From Nitrosococcus watsonii C-113 (lineage in GTDB: Bacteria > Pseudomonadota > Gammaproteobacteria > Nitrosococcales > Nitrosococcaceae): DNA of 64,000 nt. A program made the position numbers and the translations under genes. The notes below the pieces were generated by a model. That model saw only the letters and a list, made by a program, of their open reading frames with translations, was not told where the DNA came from and ran no database searches. Location: positions 1,239,001-1,303,000 of the forward strand of contig NC_014315.1 in NCBI RefSeq assembly GCF_000143085.1. The letters run 5' to 3'. Positions 19,238 through 27,257 of this stretch are shown here, piece by piece (position 1 is the first letter of the stretch; each line of letters begins with the position of its first letter).

Positions 19238-19953
19238 GGCTGCTTGTTGGTATGCCGGTGAGGCTGGCCACCCGCAAAAAGGGCAGCCAGGATTACCCCA
19301 ATGGAAAGAGCGGCAGGAAACTCCAGCCATAGAATCTTGGTTTTCATCCACTGGGGAGAAACCGCCAACAGCAGATCCCCGCCCACAAGGGGAATCATGG
19401 CTGCGGTGAGAAAAATGGCGATGCCTAGCGCCGCGGCAAGGCGTAGCCAGATTTCCGGGGGGAGAGGAATCCCAGAAAGATTGGAGAGTCGAAAGAGTGC
19501 CCCTATTGTGCCCAACATGGCGCCGCCCTGGAAGGCGCCGCCAGCAGCGCTTCCCCCCGCCCAGACCAGATAAAAGAAAGCGAGGGCCATGAGGGGAAGC
19601 ACCAGCCGTAGAAAATCGAGTAGGATAGGATCAGGAGAACTCGGGGAGGGAGGAGGGGCCTCCCCGAAGGACCATACGCCAACGAGGGCTAGGAGTAACA
19701 CAGCCAATTCCAGCAAGGTATCGTAATCGCGAAAGAGCAACAGTACCGCCGTCACTGGACTGATTTCCCCGCCCGGCTCCTTGCCCGGCTCCTTAGCGGC
19801 AAAGACCATTGGCCCCAAGCCCGTTGCAATGGGGGCAAGATCCATGACTCCCCAGATCAGAATAGCCATGAGCACTAATAGCAGGGATAGCAGCACAGCT
19901 CTATAGGGATCTATCATGGCTGTGATTGCTGATCGAGACTTATTGGGGGTCAT
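19234..19953 (-). CDS. mrpB: Fused MrpA-tail (MbhE-like) and MrpB antiporter subunit
   Basis: This is a membrane protein of about 240 aa. The first part, with VTAVLLLFRDYDTLLELAVL near residue 65, matches the MbhE-like end of MrpA. The second part has the MrpB signature GGAFQGGAMLGTIGALF and four helices. In canonical Mrp these are separate: the A C-terminus and B. The archaeal Mbh layout also splits this end of A, as here. The start is uncertain: ATG at 19953 overlaps the preceding gene by 14 bp, and ATG at 19917 gives a protein that begins MIDPYRAVLL. Neither has a strong ribosome binding site. The stop overlaps the MrpC start by 4 bp. Confidence 0.83.
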   Translation of the reverse strand: MTPNKSRSAITAMIDPYRAVLLSLLLVLMAILIWGVMDLAPIATGLGPMVFAAKEPGKEPGGEISPVTAVLLLFRDYDTLLELAVLLLALVGVWSFGEAPPPSPSSPDPILLDFLRLVLPLMALAFFYLVWAGGSAAGGAFQGGAMLGTIGALFRLSNLSGIPLPPEIWLRLAAALGIAIFLTAAMIPLVGGDLLLAVSPQWMKTKILWLEFPAALSIGVILAALFAGGQPHRHTNKQP

Positions 19954-20230
19954 GGTGGTCGGGATTCGGTTTGCTTTGCCTGGGCTGGCCATTACTCATT
20001 CGGCGCCAGGTCACCAGCAAGGCGGTGCCCGACAGGCCCGCGCCGATAGCTGCCTCGGCGAGAGCGATATCGACGGCAGCCAGCCGCACCCAGGCCAATG
20101 CCATGATGAAGCTAAAGGCAACAAATAGCACGATGGCTTGGAACAAATCTTGGCCGGTGAGCATTCGCCAGGCTAGCCAAAGTAGGGTAAGTGCCAGCAA
20201 CCCATCGATGCCCCACTGCCAGAAATTCAT
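19940..20230 (-). CDS. MrpA C-terminal piece (DUF4040/MbhD-like)
   Basis: This 96-aa protein has three predicted helices. The motif AAVDIALAEAAIGAGLSGTA is the DUF4040/MbhD signature, normally part of the C-terminal region of MrpA. Here it is encoded as a separate small subunit, as in the membrane-bound hydrogenase (Mbh) module of archaea. The conserved Asp and Glu in this motif belong to the proton path at the A/B interface in structural work on Mrp and Mbh. Its start overlaps the MrpG stop by 4 bp. The last 18 residues are a hydrophilic tail rich in Asp, His and Pro. Confidence 0.85.
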   Translation of the reverse strand: MNFWQWGIDGLLALTLLWLAWRMLTGQDLFQAIVLFVAFSFIMALAWVRLAAVDIALAEAAIGAGLSGTALLVTWRRMSNGQPRQSKPNPDHHDPQ

Positions 20231-20541
20231 GGTTTATCCTTGGGCTGAATGCCCTGCTCTAATGTGGTTCGGGCAATGAGAAAGCTGGTAGTAGCGCTAG
20301 TAACCATCACCAATAGCCAGATCAAAATCAATTTGAGCGCGCTACTTAAAGTATCGGTCTGTAGCGCTAATCCAGCGATGAGAAGCCCAAGCCCCAGGTT
20401 ATCCGCTTTGGTAAGGGCATGGAGACGGCTGTAGATATCGGGAAACCGCAGCAAGCCGAGGGTACCCACGATAAAGAAGAAGGTTCCCGACACGGTCAAT
20501 GCCGCACTTAACCATTGGCTGATAGACACCGGATTAGTCAT
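20227..20541 (-). CDS. mrpG: Mrp-type antiporter G subunit
   Basis: This 104-aa membrane protein has three helices and carries the MrpG/PhaG signature: GTLGLLRFPDIYSRLHALTKADNLG, abbreviated here to its key residues RFPD, R-H-A and K-D-N. It is a small accessory subunit required for complex assembly and ion exchange in characterised Mrp systems. It overlaps both neighbours by 4 bp (start with the MrpF stop, stop with the MrpA-tail start), which places it firmly in the operon. Confidence 0.9.
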   Translation of the reverse strand: MTNPVSISQWLSAALTVSGTFFFIVGTLGLLRFPDIYSRLHALTKADNLGLGLLIAGLALQTDTLSSALKLILIWLLVMVTSATTSFLIARTTLEQGIQPKDKP

Positions 20542-20807
20542 CGCTCTGGGGGTGATACGCTCCAGATATGCCGGATGAAAGCGATGGTGGCAACAGCCGC
20601 CAGCAAGGCAAGTACTAAGGCGACATTCTGTAGGGAAGGTGCCTGCATTGCCTCGGCCAATAACAATAAAATAGCCACGCTGGTGGTGCCAAAAAGTTGC
20701 GCGGCGAGCATCCGGTCTGCCGCCGTAGGTCCTCGCAGCACCCGGATGAGGCCCATCATAATGGTGACGATGAGAATAAGCGCTAATCCTAAATTAAGTG
20801 ATGTCAT
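20538..20807 (-). CDS. mrpF: Mrp-type antiporter F subunit
   Basis: This 89-aa, three-helix membrane protein is of the MrpF/PhaF type, with the family pattern RVLRGPTAADRMLAAQLFGT (positions 23-42). The gene starts only a few bases from the left end of the inserted IS200/IS605-type element, so its native upstream sequence and mrpE coupling are lost. Translation of F and everything downstream now depends on whatever initiation signal the element end supplies. If the element is removed on paper, the sequence ATGAGAAAATCGGGA before the present start stays in frame, so the original start may have been slightly upstream. Confidence 0.88.
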   Translation of the reverse strand: MTSLNLGLALILIVTIMMGLIRVLRGPTAADRMLAAQLFGTTSVAILLLLAEAMQAPSLQNVALVLALLAAVATIAFIRHIWSVSPPER

Positions 20808-20808
20808 A

Positions 20809-22046
20809 AATATTGCGGCTGGAGACCGCCCTCTTTAGGGGGCGGAGGTGGAAAGCCGCCCATTCGTTGATTCCGTGCTTTGCTAGTGATATAACTTTCA
20901 CTATGAGTAAGCGCACCGTAAAATGCAAAATGCAGCCAACGCCCGCTATGGCGAAACAATTGGCGGATACTTGCGAGTCTTTTGCGAACGCCTGCAACGA
21001 AGCGCTTGCGGTTGCAGTGCGGCAAAACATATCGAATAACATCAAGCTGCATCACGCCTGCTATACCGACATTCGGAAAACCCACGGTCTTTCCGCCAAC
21101 CTGGCAGTCCGGGCCATTCGCCGCGTAAACGCGGCCATGACCCGAGCTAAGCGCTATGGCGGCAAGCCTCGTGCTTTTCGTCCGACTAGCGTTGATTACG
21201 ATGCCCGGATATTTGCTTTTCGAGAATCTGACGAAACGGTTTCGTTGACGGTAATGGGTGGACGCATCCATGTGCCGCTTGTGCTGGGTGACTACCAGCG
21301 CCGAGTACTTAAAGCTAAGAAACCGACCGCCGCCGTGCTGACTCGTTCGCGCGGGCGATTCAATATCAACATCGTGATCGAGGATATTGACGCCGAGCCA
21401 CCGGGCGATAACACGCTGGGCGTTGACTGCGGCATCCGCAATACGGCGGCGACTAGTCACGGCACACTCACTGCACAATGGTCAATCCCGCCAACAATAC
21501 AAAGCCAAGCGGGCGGCTGTCCGCGCTAGCTTGCAAAGTAAAGGAACACGCGGTGCACGGCGTGTTCTGAAGCGGCTCTCGGGCCGAGAATCGCGCCACA
21601 TACGGCATGAGAACCACCTCCTGTCCAAGGCTCTCGTTGACGAAGCGCAAATGCACCAGTGCGGCACGATCCGACTGGAAAAGCTCACTGGCATTCGGGC
21701 GAGAACCAAGGTCAGAAACAAGCACTTGAATCGTATGGTCAACGGATGGTCGTTCGGCGAATTGCAAAAATTTGTCGAGTACAAGGCGACACGTGCTGGA
21801 ATCAAAACCGAGCACGTTAATCCGGCCTACACCTCTAAAACCTGCTCGTGTTGCGGTAAACGCGGTAGCCGTCAACAGGATGTTTTTCGTTGCGCAACCT
21901 GCGGTGAAAGCCACAGCGATATTAACGCTGCGGCCAACATCGCAGGCGGGGGCGTGTGTAAACCGTCCCGAATCAATGCAGATTGTGAAATTAACTTTTC
22001 GCATGATGTAGTTGAAAGCTGCCTGCTTTAGCTGGCAGTTGTTTAC
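20809..22046 (+). mobile_element. IS200/IS605-superfamily (tnpB-only) element inside the mrp operon
   Basis: About 1.24 kb separates mrpE from mrpF and carries a tnpB-type gene opposite to the operon. The ends show subterminal hairpins rather than inverted terminal repeats, as expected for this superfamily. On the left, nested stems run 20815-20820/20854-20859 and 20826-20833/20838-20845. On the right, a hairpin at 22019-22038 is followed by TTGTTTAC. No tnpA (Y1 transposase) gene is present, so it depends on a helper elsewhere. Exact ends are estimates, because such elements leave no target duplication to mark them. Confidence 0.82.
20903..22031 (+). pseudogene. tnpB: Frameshifted TnpB RNA-guided nuclease
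   Basis: Two overlapping frames together give a TnpB of near-normal content. The first (20903 to about 21470) holds the N-terminal half and the RuvC-I Asp in LGVDCGIRN. The second (about 21470-22031) holds the arginine-rich helix region, the RuvC-II Glu in IRLEKLTGIR, the CxxC...CxxC zinc ribbon (CSCCG, CATCG) and the RuvC-III Asp in SDINAAANIA. The switch is +1 near 21465-21475, just after the first RuvC strand. All catalytic residues survive, so the lesion is probably recent. The gene start ATG is preceded by a weak ribosome site. TnpB is the ancestor of Cas12 and uses a guide RNA from the element's right end. Confidence 0.85.
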
Positions 22047-22069
22047 TCCCGATTTTCTCATGATTGCTG

Positions 22070-22585
22070 CTATTTAGTGTGCGGCAATCGAAACAGAGCT
22101 GCAATACGTGTTTCAAGGGCTTGGGCTTCGGCGGCGATTGGGGCCTGGGTATCCAGGACATGGAGGGTAAGGCTATGGCGGCGGACGCGCGTCACTAGGG
22201 TGCCAGGCAAAAGGTTGATCGCATTGATAAGCAAGGTATGGGCCGGCGTACCTGGAGACAATTGGGTTGGGAATTCCACCAGGCCAAGATTAAGGGGTAA
22301 ACGGGGCTGAAGCACCCGTTTTGCCACATCGATGCCAGCATGCAATGATTGCCAGCAAAAAAAGAGGATAAAGGATAACAGGCTCAGGTAATCCAGTTTG
22401 AAAGGGGCTGCCCGCGAGAAGCGGAAGCTAATGTAACTTGCTATTAGTATAGCGGGTACGCCTACACTCCAGGAAGCAGGAGCACCGTCCGTCAGAATCC
22501 ACCATAGGCAGGCAAAGAGTAGTATTCGTACCAGGATAGAGCGCCAGGAAGCTAGCAAGAACTGTTGCGGGGGCTGGGATTTCAA
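22070..22585 (-). CDS. mrpE: Mrp-type antiporter E subunit
   Basis: This 171-aa protein has an N-terminal pair of membrane helices (about residues 17-58) and a hydrophilic MrpE domain containing INLLPGTLVT and a beta-rich C-terminus. The start is TTG at 22585, supported by GGAAGAG about seven bases upstream; no in-frame ATG fits the family. It is the first gene of the antiporter operon, divergent from the universal stress gene with about 190 bp between them. The rest of the operon lies beyond the inserted IS element, so E may now be transcribed without, or with reduced, read-through into F. Confidence 0.87.
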   Translation of the reverse strand: MKSQPPQQFLLASWRSILVRILLFACLWWILTDGAPASWSVGVPAILIASYISFRFSRAAPFKLDYLSLLSFILFFCWQSLHAGIDVAKRVLQPRLPLNLGLVEFPTQLSPGTPAHTLLINAINLLPGTLVTRVRRHSLTLHVLDTQAPIAAEAQALETRIAALFRLPHTK

Positions 22586-22778
22586 CGGGATTTCTCTTCC
22601 TTGTCTGGGTTATCTGGTAGTTATTGTGGAGCTGCGAATAGGGGGTATGCTTATGACTAAGAGCGCCTCCCGCCAATATTTATTATTTTGCCCCCATGCA
22701 AAAGTAAGTCAAGGATAGTCTATAATTAATATCAAGAATGGTTTACTAAACAATTAATTAGCAGGCGGGTTAAGCAGT

Positions 22779-23711
22779 ATGAAAGAAATCAGGAATATCC
22801 TTTTAGCCCTCGATGGTAAATATCAGCGGCAGGCATTGATAGCCCAAGTGGCCGCGGTAGCAGAAAGCAGAGGCGCGCGGGTAACGCTATTGAGTGTTTT
22901 GGAGTCGCCGCCCAGCAGGCAGGAAGTAGGGATGGCATCGTCGGAACTCCAACAGCTTATGACCGAAGAGCGGGCAGAGCGGTTACAGGCTATCGCCTCG
23001 GAGCTTGAACAACATGGTGTTCAAGTAACGGTTAAGGTTGTTCAGGGAAAAGCTTTTATGGAAATCATTCGTGAAGCTTTAAAAGGGAAATACGATCTGG
23101 TTATGAAGCCCGCTGAAAGCGAGTCGAGCGTAAGAAGCATGTTGTTTGGCAGCACCGATATGCAGCTTTTGCGTATGTGTCCTGCTCCGGTTTGGGTTAT
23201 TAAACCGACTCACCATCCCCAGGTGAGCAAGATTATGATAGCGGTGGATTTATTGCCCCTTGACGAAGAAAAAACCGCCCTTGCCGACACCGTGATGCAG
23301 TGGGGAAAAATTATCGCTCGCCTAGCCGGTGTTCAGCTTGATGTGCTTCATATCTGGGATCTGTATGGAGAAACGACCTTGCGGGGGAGAACGGTGCTGG
23401 CGGATACTATTGATAACTTGGTGCGAAATGAGGAGCAACGGCACCGCCAGTGGTTGGATGAATCGCTTTCAAAAAACGGGTTAGCGCCAGAAAAAGTACG
23501 GATACACTTTTATAAGGGCGAGGCGAAAGAGCTGATTCCCGTTATAGCCAACCAAATGGAAACGGATCTGTTGATAATGGGGACGGTGGGGCGCACCGGA
23601 ATACCGGGTTTTTTCATCGGCAATACGGCTGACTCGGTGCTTCAGCAGGTGGACTGCTCCGTGCTTGCTATCAAGCCAGAGGGCTTTGTTACGCCAGTTA
23701 AGGTTGATTAG
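22779..23711 (+). CDS. Tandem universal stress protein (UspA family)
   Basis: This 310-aa cytosolic protein has two Usp domains: residues 1-146 and about 150-306. The second keeps the nucleotide-binding pattern GTVGRTGIPGFFIGNTADS, typical of ATP-binding Usps. The first has a modified version around FGSTDMQLLR and may not bind ATP. The length and tandem arrangement resemble E. coli UspE. Ribosome site AGGCGGG precedes the ATG. It is divergent from mrpE, which raises the possibility of shared control under ionic or pH stress, but no direct evidence exists in the sequence. Confidence 0.88.
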   Translation: MKEIRNILLALDGKYQRQALIAQVAAVAESRGARVTLLSVLESPPSRQEVGMASSELQQLMTEERAERLQAIASELEQHGVQVTVKVVQGKAFMEIIREALKGKYDLVMKPAESESSVRSMLFGSTDMQLLRMCPAPVWVIKPTHHPQVSKIMIAVDLLPLDEEKTALADTVMQWGKIIARLAGVQLDVLHIWDLYGETTLRGRTVLADTIDNLVRNEEQRHRQWLDESLSKNGLAPEKVRIHFYKGEAKELIPVIANQMETDLLIMGTVGRTGIPGFFIGNTADSVLQQVDCSVLAIKPEGFVTPVKVD

Positions 23712-23784
23712 GGTTCTGTTGCCTCTGATGGGAGGGTATTGAAGGTTTGTTCGACTTTTTATCGATCCCAAACACGAACGAGAC

Positions 23785-23817
23785 AAAAAAGGGCCGACAT
23801 TTCTGCCGTGCCGGCCC
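23785..23817 (-). terminator. Rho-independent terminator of the PEP-CTERM gene
   Basis: On the minus strand a stem with GGGCCG / CGGCCC arms is followed directly by a run of six T. It sits just after the stop of the PEP-CTERM gene and in the gap to the convergent universal stress gene. Confidence 0.75.
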
Positions 23818-23825
23818 CCTCGCGC

Positions 23826-25490
23826 TTATGCGTGCTCAAACGAATGGCCTTGCGGTTTCCAAGCCACAACTTTTCTCCTGCGACGTGCCATCAGGAGCCC
23901 ACTTAGGCCAAAACCGAGCAGTCCAAGCGTGCCTGGTTCGGCCACGAAAACCGTTCCACCTTCCGCCGTCAGAGCAAACGTTTCACCTCCCAAGCCAATA
24001 TTGACGGTACTGCCGCCAGTAATGCCCGAGTCGGCTGTGAACATCACGTCAATATTGGCGAAAGGGTTAAAGGTGTTATCAACCTGGAACAGAGCGAACC
24101 CAGAGAAAAAATCCTCGATATTGAGAATGTCCACCGGCTCAAACCCAAGAGTCAAATCGATCATGGCCGTTGCGCCAAAGATCACATCGCCGGAGACGAT
24201 GAATTCATCCCTATCGAAAAGCGAATTGATCTCAAGTTCAAGCGTGCCGTCATTGACTATAAAATCGCCATCGATGGTCATTGTGCCCGGCGAATTACCC
24301 GGCGCGACCGTGCCGCCGTCGACAATCACATTACCGGTGATCATCCCATCGCCGGAAAGCCGGCCATCCGCATTGACGAACACGTTCTGCGCTGTGGCCA
24401 TTCCGCCATTGCGCACCGTTAGGGAGGAATCCTGCCCGCTCACGGGTGTCACGTGGGGATCGGTATTGTTACTGGAAATATTGATATCGGTAAGGGTGGT
24501 CACCTCGCCGCCATTTTCCACTAGAAGATGGCCTGTTGATTTTCCCTGGGATACTTCGATGCCGATATCAATATCCGTAACGGCGGAAAGGCTCGATGCG
24601 ACACCGCCCGCTGATATGCCACTAACATTGACCTGCGCGCCGTTGGCGTCAAGCGAATCAATAATAATGCCCGGTTCCTGCTTTCCATCAAAGACGAAGC
24701 CTGGCTCAAGCTGTTTCACCGCGCCGCCATCCGTGATGTTGACAACAGCCTGGCCAAATTGATTCTCGACAAAGATGCCGTGCTGGGCTTGTATTGTCGA
24801 GCCCTCGCCCGTCACGGTAACGTTCACATTTGTTGCCGTGGCTTCAGAATAATCGCCAATGAAGACGGCGCCCTGTTCAAATTCGCTCAATTGGCTGCCG
24901 ACCGCATCAACAAGACCGCCATTGGAAACGGTCAATGTGCTGCTCGCCGAACCGAATGGAACAAGTATCCTGCCGCCGCCAGCGAAGGAGCCGCTTGCCG
25001 TCTGGCTTCGCAGCACCGATTCCGCGCCATCAATGGTGACATTTGAAGTCCCGGCGCTGCCTGAAAAACTCTCGCCGAGATGGATATCCGCATTGCTTTC
25101 CAGGACGCCACCTTGGCGAACCTCAAGCGCGCCGGAACCGCCAAAACCAATTCGCGCACCGATACCATTATTGATGGCTGCCGTGGCCGATCCCGAAATG
25201 CCATTACCAATGATGCGTACCTCGCCCGTTGATCCGGCGCTTGCACCAACGAGAAGTCCGCTGCCGCCGATTGCGGTAAAACTGTTTCCAGTCGCTCCCC
25301 CATTGACTTCCACTTCACCCGAAGCGCCTCCGTATCCGACATTGATCTGGCTCGTGCCAGTCGGTGTGATAGCTACATTCGGAAACACATAACCATTCGT
25401 AATCACTGTCGCACGCGCTCCGAACGCCATCACTGATACACTGGCGGCTAGAGCCAGGTTTATGGTTGTTTTTAAACGATTGCAGAACAT
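23826..25490 (-). CDS. PEP-CTERM-sorted beta-strand-repeat surface protein
   Basis: This 554-aa exported protein has a signal peptide (about 1-27, ending ...FGARA), a long Gly/Ser/Asn/Thr/Val-rich beta-helix-like region with irregular repeats (NGG, VTVTGEGST, TVSNGG), and a C-terminal sorting tail. The tail shows the PEP-CTERM pattern: short motif EPGTLGLLGFG, a hydrophobic helix and a cluster of arginines (ARRRRK). The middle resembles autotransporter passenger repeats, but no beta-barrel follows. Export through Sec and processing by an exosortase is the family expectation; no exosortase gene is in the window. AAGGAGT precedes the start and a terminator follows the stop. It is a stand-alone gene, likely a cell-surface or biofilm-matrix protein. 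Confidence 0.82.
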   Translation of the reverse strand: MFCNRLKTTINLALAASVSVMAFGARATVITNGYVFPNVAITPTGTSQINVGYGGASGEVEVNGGATGNSFTAIGGSGLLVGASAGSTGEVRIIGNGISGSATAAINNGIGARIGFGGSGALEVRQGGVLESNADIHLGESFSGSAGTSNVTIDGAESVLRSQTASGSFAGGGRILVPFGSASSTLTVSNGGLVDAVGSQLSEFEQGAVFIGDYSEATATNVNVTVTGEGSTIQAQHGIFVENQFGQAVVNITDGGAVKQLEPGFVFDGKQEPGIIIDSLDANGAQVNVSGISAGGVASSLSAVTDIDIGIEVSQGKSTGHLLVENGGEVTTLTDINISSNNTDPHVTPVSGQDSSLTVRNGGMATAQNVFVNADGRLSGDGMITGNVIVDGGTVAPGNSPGTMTIDGDFIVNDGTLELEINSLFDRDEFIVSGDVIFGATAMIDLTLGFEPVDILNIEDFFSGFALFQVDNTFNPFANIDVMFTADSGITGGSTVNIGLGGETFALTAEGGTVFVAEPGTLGLLGFGLSGLLMARRRRKVVAWKPQGHSFEHA

Positions 25491-25977
25491 TTTGTAGACT
25501 CCTTGCTTCTTAATCCGACCATTGTTGCATTGCCATAGGCAAAAATAACGCCAATAATTTTTTATTTTTTAAAACAAGTGGTTAATCAAAAATTAGCAGA
25601 GTTAAGCCGAAGCCCTTGTAAAGCAGGAGACACAATCAAATTATTATGAGTGGGTGCGCGCCTCGAAGAGGCCCGTGATTCGCGCTCCTTTCGGAGATTA
25701 AAATCCCCCCGCCTGCATGCGACATGCTTGGTATCAAAACCCTAAGGCAAAAATATCCCAACCCGCTCCAAGAGATTGTGAGATCAAGGTAAGTGATGAC
25801 AATGCCTAAGTAAGTCCCTTGCAATTGAACCACTTGCGGCCGCTGAAGGGGAACGCTGGGTAATACATTGGTGGCAGCATCAATGGTTAACCTGCTCGGG
25901 CTGCCCGTTGCCCCTGGAAGGCGGGATGCGTTTTCGCTTTCCCGCCCTACGTGGTCCCAAAGGGAATCGAATCTCTG
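25491..25977. other. 487-bp intergenic region with one repeat element
   Basis: No convincing gene is seen. The left part is AT-rich and should hold the promoter of the PEP-CTERM gene. The right part holds the REP-like palindromic element at 25919-25950. A short open frame on the minus strand (25636-25833) has no coding character. Confidence 0.6.
25919..25950 (-). repeat. REP-like palindrome (GTAGGGCGGG...CCCGCC type)
   Basis: Read on the minus strand it starts GTAGGGCGGGAAAGCGAAAA and ends in CGCATCCCGCC. This matches the general form of a short dispersed repeat seen in many proteobacterial genomes, where GTAGGGxGG and CCxCC flank an AAGCGAA...GCG core. It can fold with a GGCGGGA / TCCCGCC stem. 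Only one copy is in this window. Confidence 0.5.
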
Positions 25978-27237
25978 TTACCGCCTTGATAAGGCGTAGG
26001 TAACAAGAATTACTACACAAAAGCCTCCTATTCCGGCAAGCACGATGAAGAAATCGCGATTGTTTAGGTCCTCTGAAGGAGCATTTTGACTGGCAAGAAA
26101 GAGGCCCAGAGTCGCCCCAATTCCTAGGCTCCGTTTGGCGATGCCGAGCAGGGATAGGGCTGTGGCGCGCAGGCCCCCCACCGCGTAATCTAGCATCCAG
26201 GATTTAACGAGTGGCGGCAGGGCGAGCAGGATTGACTGCGCTAAGCCCAACAAAAGGGGGATAGCAGGCGGGGGGCCGGTTATTGCCGCGGCGCCCAGGC
26301 TAAGAGACAGGCAAAGCGCAGCCGCGATGAGCAATGCCCGTTGCTTATGGGTCAGCTTCTGGGTGGGGAAACGCCAAGCCAGATAGGTGCCGAGAGCGCT
26401 TACCAGCACCACCACGATGCAGTTGAAAGCGAAGATGCTCAGCGCGCGGTCGGCGACGGTGCTGCCTGGCAGTAGCTTAGCGGGTGCGAGGTAGTCGATA
26501 TACTGAAACAGTAAATTGGTGCCGGCGCCTATGGTGACTGCAACCAGGAGGCCTGCGCGCCCACGCCGCAATACCGCCAGATAATCACGGAGGGGAAAGA
26601 CGAGAAGTTTCCGTGAGCGGGGGGGCTGGGTGCTTAAATTCGGTAGCCGGGGAGGGCGTAGTAAAATCGCGCTACTAGCCAATCCCAGGGCAAGCGCGTA
26701 GGGAGCTAGACTAATATTGGCCAAGTTAGGGCGATCTAGGGAGGCATCCCAGGGCGGGCCGTAGAGTAGGGGAAAGGCCAGAGTTGCGGCCCCGAGATAG
26801 CCCAGATTATAGAGTAAATACCCTTCGGTAAGTTGGCGATCCGTAGCTGGAAGCCCGCCAGTCTTCCGGTTCCAGGCTTCGTCCAGCCAAGCATCCAACG
26901 AGGCGTGGTAGAGTCCCAGGCCGATACCAAAGCTCAGTCCAGCAGCATAAATTAGGGAGGGGGCGTTTCCGATAATCCCACCTATTGTCAGCAGGGCCCA
27001 ACAACCCTGTGCCCCAGCAGCGGCGGCGATGGCGGCTGGGCGGCTATAATGATCGGAGACTGGGGGCGCGGCCAATTCTCCGAGCAGCATCCCAGCAAAG
27101 CTGGCGGCCATGAGCACCAGGACGGCGCGGTCCCCGGGCGCCAGCCGAGCGAACACCCAAACCTCCAGGGTATAGCGCAGGCCCACCAGGGCGCCAAATA
27201 GGGCGCAGAGCAGAAGATAGCGCGCCCGAATACCCAT
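25978..27237 (-). CDS. MFS-like transporter, unknown substrate
   Basis: This 419-aa integral membrane protein has about twelve predicted helices and a short central hydrophilic loop (about 205-225), as in major facilitator proteins. A charged pattern after helix 2 (SDHYSRP) stands where MFS proteins carry the loop-2/3 motif. I do not recognise a specific subfamily. Codon use looks GC-rich and similar to the antiporter block. It begins 20 bp after the stop of the next gene upstream on the same strand, so the two are likely co-transcribed. Substrate and direction of transport cannot be inferred. Confidence 0.7.
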   Translation of the reverse strand: MGIRARYLLLCALFGALVGLRYTLEVWVFARLAPGDRAVLVLMAASFAGMLLGELAAPPVSDHYSRPAAIAAAAGAQGCWALLTIGGIIGNAPSLIYAAGLSFGIGLGLYHASLDAWLDEAWNRKTGGLPATDRQLTEGYLLYNLGYLGAATLAFPLLYGPPWDASLDRPNLANISLAPYALALGLASSAILLRPPRLPNLSTQPPRSRKLLVFPLRDYLAVLRRGRAGLLVAVTIGAGTNLLFQYIDYLAPAKLLPGSTVADRALSIFAFNCIVVVLVSALGTYLAWRFPTQKLTHKQRALLIAAALCLSLSLGAAAITGPPPAIPLLLGLAQSILLALPPLVKSWMLDYAVGGLRATALSLLGIAKRSLGIGATLGLFLASQNAPSEDLNNRDFFIVLAGIGGFCVVILVTYALSRR

Positions 27238-27257
27238 CTCTGGATAGGGTTGCCTAT

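Noticed and set aside
21460-21480. Programmed frameshift in tnpB
   Set aside because: No slippery heptamer or stable downstream pseudoknot is visible, and TnpB genes are not known for programmed frameshifting. Treated as a pseudogene.
25950-25982. tRNA-like 3' end (GATTCGATTCCC then a CCA-like end on the minus strand) just after the MFS-like gene stop
   Set aside because: The T-arm does not pair, no anticodon or D-arm exists upstream in the right place, and the segment runs into the stop of the MFS-like gene. Chance similarity or a tiny remnant.
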